This document shows, piece after piece, positions 6,238 to 10,984 of a DNA stretch of 10,984 nucleotides. The DNA comes from Bacillota bacterium (GTDB lineage Bacteria; Bacillota_C; Negativicutes; CTSoil-072): assembly GCA_017861495.1 (NCBI GenBank), contig JAGFXW010000055.1, positions 1 to 10,984 of the forward strand, given 5' to 3'. The notes under the pieces are model-generated. The model was not told the DNA's origin and did not search any database. It saw only the letters and a list, made by a program, of their open reading frames with translations. The first letter of the stretch is position 1; every line of letters begins with the position of its first letter. Made by a program: the position numbers and the translations under genes.

Positions 6238-6798
6238 TTACACAGCGTTTTTTTCGACCCATAATGCAAATTCATTCATGATTTTTTTCAAAAACTCACG
6301 TGTCCCATCATTAACAAGGACTCCTCTGTCATCGAAAAGATTAGCGGCATTACCTATATATGCCTCGGGTTGCTGCATTGTTGGAACATTCAGGAATACG
6401 AGAGCTTGCCGCAATTGGTGGTTTGCACCAAAACCACTTAACGCACCAATGGATACGCTGACCACAGCACCTGGTTTTTTGTTCCACAAATTTTGGCCAT
6501 AGGGTCTTGATCCTATATCGAGAGCATTCTTAATGACTGCAGGAATAGACCGATTATACTCTGGCGTGACAAAGAGAAAAGCATCAAATTTCTTTAGTTC
6601 TTCACGAAAAGCAGTCCATGTTGCAGGCGTATCTCCTTCATCATCAAAATCTTGGTTGAATATTACCAAATCGCCAATCTTGACTTCTTCCAACTGAAAG
6701 CCTACCGGAGCTAGCTCCATTAAATTCTTTGCAATCTTTCTGTTGAAGGATTCTTTACGCAGACTCCCGATAATAACTCCGATTTTTTTAGTTGTCAT
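6238..6798 (-). CDS. NADPH-dependent FMN reductase-like flavoprotein (flavodoxin fold)
   Basis: A 186-residue protein of the FMN_red family (azoreductase/chromate reductase/quinone reductase-like). The FMN phosphate loop GSLRKESFN is at residues 11-19, and the second FMN-contacting motif TPEYNRSIPAVIKNALD is at 78-94. Members carry FMN and pass two electrons from NAD(P)H to quinones, azo compounds, metals or flavins; the substrate here cannot be read from sequence. I choose ATG 6798 because GGGGG lies 8 bases upstream. The ATG 15 bases earlier is inside that site and has no site of its own. The start overlaps the stop of a short ORF (6788-6868), which suggests translational coupling. It follows the DsbA-like gene closely and probably shares its transcript. 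Confidence 0.9.
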   Translation of the reverse strand: MTTKKIGVIIGSLRKESFNRKIAKNLMELAPVGFQLEEVKIGDLVIFNQDFDDEGDTPATWTAFREELKKFDAFLFVTPEYNRSIPAVIKNALDIGSRPYGQNLWNKKPGAVVSVSIGALSGFGANHQLRQALVFLNVPTMQQPEAYIGNAANLFDDRGVLVNDGTREFLKKIMNEFALWVEKNAV

Positions 6799-6868
6799 AA
6801 TTTGTTCCCCCATTCCATAGGCATTGAAAGCCTATTTTTTCAATCTTAATCACTTGTTGACCGGACAT
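6788..6868 (-). CDS. Short ORF (26 aa) overlapping the start of the FMN reductase-like gene
   Basis: ATG 6868 has a good GGGAG site 7 bases upstream and opens a frame MSGQQVIKIEKIGFQCLWNG... that ends with TAA at 6788. The last codons overlap the ATG of the flavoprotein gene by 11 bases. The frame begins 13 bases after the DsbA-like stop, so the whole gap between the two enzymes is filled with translatable sequence. It may be a coupling or leader peptide that brings ribosomes to the next start, or the remnant of a gene start. It matches no family I know. The good ribosome binding site and the overlap are the only support. Confidence 0.4.
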   Translation of the reverse strand: MSGQQVIKIEKIGFQCLWNGGTNYDN

Positions 6869-6881
6869 ATTATCACTCCCT

Positions 6882-7787
6882 TCATCTATTGCAAAAACCA
6901 GAATCTGAATCACAGGATAACGGATTGATTGCGCACTCTACGAAGAATCCATTGCCTGCTGAAATGAGTTTGATAAGCTTTTGGCTTTTCAATTTTTCGA
7001 TAATCTCTTGTGTTTCTTCATTTGAATATTCCAGGGCAACTTGTATTTCAACCGGAGTAACCCGTCCGAATTTTTTAATGAAGTTCAGAACGCTCTCTTC
7101 CGACTTCTGTGGAACGCTATCGTTTATAGTATCACCAGCCATGGTTTTGATTACTGCACGGAAGGCTTCAAAGGTCTGATAGCCCCTCAAAAGCACTTCT
7201 TTTTCGCCAATTCGCACTAAATAACTAGGGAAGCCGTGAACCCTATATTGACGAGTAGTCTGCAAGTCATTGTTGAATGCATCTTCTGCAGTTCCATCAG
7301 TTAGCCTTGCAATGAATTTTGCAATATCAACTCCGACCTCTGACGCCAGCTCAATCAGCACTTCCTGTTTGCTTATCTGTTTTGCCTCGGCGGCCGATGC
7401 TTCCCGCATTCTCCTCAAGAATCTATCCGCCAGCTCTGCATTCTCCATTTGAACTGCCTTGTAGGCGATATTTTGCGGATATGTGGACGGATAGTCCTCT
7501 GAAAACAGACAGAAACCTTCTCCTTTTACTGGCATGCCATGCCTTTCAGATGCTTCAACCCAATGCTTTGCAATTTGCTTGTTTGAACGTTCAGGATCTC
7601 CTCCTATGTCATTATTACTGTCATAAAATTCTCTAATATCTTTAACAAGGCCGCCCATTACATATTTAACTGTCAATTGATCACCATACCTGGTTTCAAG
7701 TTTGCGCAAAATAGGTTCACTACCCCAGCACCAAGTGCAAACTGGATCTGTAAATTCAATTATTTCTACGGTTTTCTTCTCAGCCAT
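6882..7787 (-). CDS. DsbA-family thiol oxidoreductase with C-terminal winged-helix region
   Basis: A 301-residue protein. I start it at ATG 7787 (MAEKKTVEIIEFTDPVC) with AAAGGA about 9 bases upstream, rather than at the upstream ATGs of the open frame. Residues 1-215 have the thioredoxin/DsbA fold with the active site DPVCTWCWGSEP (Cys17-Thr-Trp-Cys20) and the cis-proline loop HGFPSYL (Pro187). There is no signal peptide, so it is a cytoplasmic member (FrnE/PDI-like) rather than a periplasmic disulfide donor. Residues ~230-283 (SVLNFIKKFGRVTPVEIQVALEYSNEETQEIIEKL...) read as a winged helix. The extreme C-terminus adds Cys285, Cys292 and Cys299, which could form a second redox or metal site. 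It could be a redox enzyme, a polyketide-type isomerase (FrnE was named from frenolicin biosynthesis) or a redox-responsive DNA-binding protein. It heads a probable operon with the flavoprotein. Confidence 0.85.
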   Translation of the reverse strand: MAEKKTVEIIEFTDPVCTWCWGSEPILRKLETRYGDQLTVKYVMGGLVKDIREFYDSNNDIGGDPERSNKQIAKHWVEASERHGMPVKGEGFCLFSEDYPSTYPQNIAYKAVQMENAELADRFLRRMREASAAEAKQISKQEVLIELASEVGVDIAKFIARLTDGTAEDAFNNDLQTTRQYRVHGFPSYLVRIGEKEVLLRGYQTFEAFRAVIKTMAGDTINDSVPQKSEESVLNFIKKFGRVTPVEIQVALEYSNEETQEIIEKLKSQKLIKLISAGNGFFVECAINPLSCDSDSGFCNR

Positions 7788-7806
7788 AGTACATTTTCCT
7801 TTCAGA

Positions 7807-7835
7807 TATAAAAATAATCTCATCAATTATGTGAA
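7807..7835 (-). promoter_or_regulatory. Possible promoter of the DsbA-like/flavoprotein operon
   Basis: On the minus strand, TTCACA (7830-7835) and TTTATA (7807-7812) are 17 bases apart, ending 19 bases before the ATG. Each hexamer departs from consensus at two positions, so this is a moderate match in AT-rich DNA. Confidence 0.35.
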
Positions 7836-7934
7836 CAATAGGACCATATTACCAAAACCGGCGGAATGAAGTTACACAGACAACATTAGAAAGCATAGGC
7901 CATTCAAACATAACTCAGCACCAGATTGCCTTAA

Positions 7935-7970
7935 GCGAGTACACTTGACTATTTTTCTGAGTGTACTCGC
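7935..7970. repeat. Perfect inverted repeat between the third MarR gene and the DsbA-like gene
   Basis: GCGAGTACACT (7935-7945) and AGTGTACTCGC (7960-7970) are perfect 11-base complements around a 14-base loop. No T-run follows on either strand, so it is not a standard intrinsic terminator. It lies about 38 bases past the MarR stop and 148 bases before the DsbA-like start. An unusual terminator, a transcript-stabilising hairpin or a protein-binding site are all possible. Confidence 0.6.
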
Positions 7971-8007
7971 CCGAATAGATGATATATCAATCAATTAAAC
8001 AAAAAAT

Positions 8008-8463
8008 CTACTCAACATTTGACACCACTTTTCGTAAAAGTTTTTTTAAAGTATGAACCTCATTTTCCGTAAGTCCTTCGGTAGCTTCTTTAAGAACACT
8101 AACAGCAATGGGAACCACTTGCTCTCTGAGCTCTTTGCCACTGTCGGTCAGGTAAACTAAAAATGATCTTCTATCGCTTTGGTTAATATGACGTTTGACA
8201 AGCCCCTTGGATTCCATTCCATCTAATATTCGTGTCACGGCAGCTTGATCTTTCAACGTTTGTTCAGATAAATCCTTTTGGCTGATTCCATCCTGGTCGA
8301 ATAGTCGGCCAATGATCGCCCACTGTTCCCGGGTAATACCATATGACTTTATTTGCCGTTGGAAGCGGCTCTTAATTTTTAAATCTGCACGATAAATTAG
8401 AAAACCAAGCGAATCATCTACTAAATAAATTTTCGTCACCACCTCAGACAAATTACTTGACAT
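8008..8463 (-). CDS. MarR-family winged-helix transcriptional regulator (third, divergent copy)
   Basis: A MarR-type regulator of about 151 residues with the same architecture as the other two: SYGITREQWAIIGRL, recognition helix KDQAAVTRILDGMESKGLV and wing QSDRRSFLVYLT. The recognition helix differs (DQAAVTRILD against DKPYTTRLID), so it should read a different site. There are no cysteines. The start is uncertain. ATG 8463 is the first ATG after the promoter-like TTGACA, but it has no ribosome binding site. GAGGTGG lies within the first codons, so a shorter product from a weak start near 8424-8430 is possible. The upstream extension to TTG 8505 would use the -35 box as a start codon, and I reject it. 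It lies upstream of, and in the same direction as, the DsbA-like, flavoprotein and hydrolase genes, which are its most likely targets. Confidence 0.88.
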   Translation of the reverse strand: MSSNLSEVVTKIYLVDDSLGFLIYRADLKIKSRFQRQIKSYGITREQWAIIGRLFDQDGISQKDLSEQTLKDQAAVTRILDGMESKGLVKRHINQSDRRSFLVYLTDSGKELREQVVPIAVSVLKEATEGLTENEVHTLKKLLRKVVSNVE

Positions 8464-8476
8464 ATCAATTATTTTT

Positions 8477-8505
8477 AGTTTATATCTGGAATTGTATTTT
8501 GTCAA
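8477..8505 (-). promoter_or_regulatory. Promoter-like sequence for the third MarR gene
   Basis: TTGACA (8500-8505, perfect -35) and TAAACT (8477-8482, a 4/6 -10) are 17 bases apart on the minus strand. If it is used, the mRNA leader before ATG 8463 is only a few bases long. Confidence 0.45.
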
Positions 8506-8508
8506 TAA

Positions 8509-8524
8509 TAACTATCGATAATTA
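8509..8524. promoter_or_regulatory. Candidate operator of the third MarR protein
   Basis: TAACTATCGATAATTA is a 16-bp palindrome with one mismatched pair, starting 4 bases upstream of the -35 box. Its size and position suit a MarR operator. It differs from the TTGTCA core, which agrees with the changed recognition helix. The IS30-family element begins only 22 bases further out. Confidence 0.4.
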
Positions 8525-8545
8525 CTTAATGAATAAATTGGGTTC

Positions 8546-8568
8546 ATTGTAAAATGAAATGCAACACT
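8546..8568 (+). repeat. IS30-family left inverted repeat
   Basis: It matches the reverse complement of 9671-9693 at 18 of 23 positions. The first four bases (ATTG) and the inner eleven (AAATGCAACAC) are identical. Confidence 0.8.
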
Positions 8569-8576
8569 TCTGATGA

Positions 8577-9647
<1,071 letters not shown>

Positions 9648-9670
9648 AATCATTTCCAAGTTACTCACTG

Positions 9671-9693
9671 GGTGTTGCATTTGCTATTGCAAT
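9671..9693 (-). repeat. IS30-family right inverted repeat
   Basis: Partner of 8546-8568. It begins 23 bases after the transposase stop, and its outer end is one or two bases from the start of the IS3-family element. Confidence 0.8.
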
Positions 9694-9704
9694 CTACACA
9701 ATTT

Positions 9705-10526
9705 TTATAAGGTCAATCGTCGGTATTCAACCGGCGTTAAATAATTAAGCGAGCCATGAATCCTGCCATTATTAAACCAGGCAACATATTGGGCTAATTC
9801 ATGGCGTAAATGGCCTAAACTATCAAAATTTCTTCCATTCACAAATTCGGTTTTAAAGATTTTAAAGGTTGCTTCTGCGACAGCATTATCATAATGGCAA
9901 CCCTTCATACCATGGGATCGCTTGATTTGAAAAGTAGAAATCACTTCGTCAATCAGTTCATTTTTAAACTCACTGCCCCGGTCGGAGTGGAACATCTGAA
10001 TGTGTCGCAAATCGGTTTGCACGGCTGCAAAGGCATCATATACCAATTGAGCATCTTTATGAATTCCAGCACTATATCCAATAATTTCCCGATTAAATAA
10101 ATCCACAAGAATGCAGACATAGTTCCATTTGTAATTGGCTCGAACATACGTCAAATCACTCACAACCACTGCATAAGGAGCTTGTCCATTAAATTGTCGG
10201 TTCAACTCGTTTTTTACAGGATCTTCATTGCATTTTTGCTTATGTGCTTTAAATTGCGCAATTGTATATTTTGATACTAAACCGACGCTTTTCATAATTC
10301 TTCCTATACGTCTGCGCGATACCTACAAGTCCAGCTTTTGCAGTTCTTTTTTGAGTTTTCTTGTTCCATATACGTCATGATTTTCATGAAAGACCTGGCT
10401 GATCTTTGCTACCAGGGCACTTTCATCCGGCTTGCAAGCTGTTTCATAATAATAGGTGCTTCTCGCAATATTTAAGCATTTACACATCGCTGATATGGAG
10501 TATTTATGAGCATTTTGCCGGATCAC
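9705..10526 (-). pseudogene. IS3-family transposase orfB (DDE integrase), interrupted by an in-frame amber codon
   Basis: One frame of 273 sense-plus-amber codons runs from GTG 10526 to TAA 9705. It is split after residue 67 by TAG (10323-10325). Beyond the stop the protein continues as expected: VSRRRIGRIMKSVGLVSKYT. The integrase core then follows, with SDLTYVRANYKW (first Asp), FHSDRGSEF (second Asp) and DNAVAEATFKIFKTEF (Glu), ending RIHGSLNYLTPVEYRRL. The TAG stands where relatives commonly have a residue such as Gln, so a single CAG-to-TAG change explains it. No base is lost. It would normally be made as an OrfAB fusion by -1 frameshifting from the upstream orfA. A restart at ATG 10295 would give only the catalytic half. 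Confidence 0.88.
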
Positions 10527-10528
10527 TC

Positions 10529-10813
10529 TTATTTTTGTGCCAGTATCAGCGCTGCTTGCTTTAAAATATCGTTTTCCATTTTTAATTGTTGGTTTTCTTT
10601 GCGTAGTTTAAGGAGTTCGTTTTCTTCGTCGCTGCGATTGTCGATTGCCTTAAATGAGCCAGTCGTCTTACTTTGCTTAACCCAATTGTCAAAGGCTGAA
10701 GAACTCAAATCATACTCTTTGATGATTTCCGCCCTTGGTTTTCCGTTTAAATGCAGTTGGACCATTTGATTTTTGAATTCGTCTGTAAAAGCTCTACGTT
10801 CTCTTCTCGTCAT
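10529..10813 (-). CDS. IS3-family transposase orfA (helix-turn-helix protein)
   Basis: A 94-residue protein starting at ATG 10813 (MTRRERRAFTDEFKNQMVQ). The frame is open for 20 more codons, but that would run into the IS end. Residues ~8-50 form the IS3 helix-turn-helix (EIIKEYDLSSSAFDNWVKQ). Residues ~60-90 are a leucine-zipper coiled coil (ENELLKLRKENQQLKMENDIL). OrfA binds the IS ends and joins OrfB through frameshifting. It ends at CAA AAA TAA, and orfB lies in the -1 frame, so slippage on the A-run just before the stop is the likely site. I see no strong ribosome binding site. Confidence 0.88.
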   Translation of the reverse strand: MTRRERRAFTDEFKNQMVQLHLNGKPRAEIIKEYDLSSSAFDNWVKQSKTTGSFKAIDNRSDEENELLKLRKENQQLKMENDILKQAALILAQK

Positions 10814-10862
10814 AGTATAAATTGCAAGTTTAAATGCCGTCCATATATTGGGAATTGGTGTA

Positions 10863-10984
10863 ATGTTAAGCATTGTCTGTTGTTACCCTTTTTCCTGATG
10901 ACAAATGCCTTTCCGATTAAAGGGCTTTGGTCAAGGTCGGATGCTTGCAGCCGGTGAAACATACCTTGACCATGGACCTGGATC
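10863..10984. other. Unassigned flank of the IS3-family element
   Basis: This stretch of about 120 bp runs to the window edge. It contains a 10-base inverted repeat, TGGTCAAGGT (10928-10937) and ACCTTGACCA (10963-10972), with a 25-base loop. Open frames run to the edge on both strands (for example plus-strand ATG 10905), but none has a ribosome binding site or a sequence I recognise. It may be part of a gene that the insertion interrupted. Confidence 0.3.

Larger units (their letters stand above)
9695..10862 (-). mobile_element. IS3-family insertion sequence, about 1168 bp, with a disabled orfB
   Basis: The element contains overlapping-frame orfA and orfB in the standard IS3 arrangement. The ends are placed where the outer sequences resemble each other when read inward: TACACAATTTTTATA at 9695 and, on the other strand, TACACCAATTCCCAATA from 10862. 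The match is imperfect, so the ends are uncertain by several bases. OrfB stops about 10 bases from its end, as is usual. No clear 3-4 bp target duplication is visible. Confidence 0.7.

Noticed and set aside
8464..8505. N-terminal extension of the third MarR gene from TTG 8505
   Set aside because: The TTG is part of a perfect TTGACA -35 box, and there is no ribosome binding site.

Overview
The window looks like chromosomal accessory DNA from an anaerobic, low-GC Firmicute. A Negativicute of the Sporomusa/Pelosinus type is my best guess. This rests on the gene families present (acyl-CoA dehydratase activase, DUF169, several MarR regulators), the AT-rich sequence and the strong purine-rich ribosome binding sites; there is no rRNA or other marker to confirm it. 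Every recognisable chromosomal gene is on the minus strand, so the region reads from high to low coordinates. The right-hand quarter is made of two insertion sequences.

Left part (1-4286). The N-terminus of a BcrA/BadF-type acyl-CoA dehydratase activase runs off the left edge. Next come two near-identical MarR-family genes (about 83% protein identity, both 141 aa). Each sits in a duplicated cassette of about 570 bp (453-1025 and 3719-4286) with the same promoter and a palindromic site at each end, core TTGTCATTGACAA. The two cassettes flank one 827-residue gene (1050-3533). Its first ~375 residues are a GT28 diacylglycerol-glycosyltransferase-like enzyme. Its middle looks like a circularly permuted NlpC/P60-LRAT papain-like domain (His435 before Cys535), followed by a long helical tail. 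This regulator-enzyme-regulator island is the most novel-looking part of the window.

Middle part (4398-8524). A run of small redox or detoxification-type enzymes follows: a DsbA-like thiol oxidoreductase with a C-terminal winged helix, an NADPH-dependent FMN reductase-like flavoprotein, an isochorismatase-family hydrolase and a DUF169 protein. A third, divergent MarR regulator lies upstream. The order and spacing suggest that the DsbA-like and FMN reductase genes share a transcript. The hydrolase probably does too, while DUF169 has its own good promoter. A short ORF overlaps the start of the flavoprotein gene, and a degraded C-terminal copy of the DUF169 gene lies directly behind the intact one.

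Right part (8546-10862). An IS30-family element has imperfect 23-bp inverted repeats, a hairpin over its translation start and an apparent 16-residue deletion in the DDE catalytic core. An IS3-family element on the opposite strand begins about 1 bp away and has an in-frame amber codon in orfB. Both transposases look inactive, so this appears to be a decaying insertion hot spot. I could not assign the last ~120 bp.
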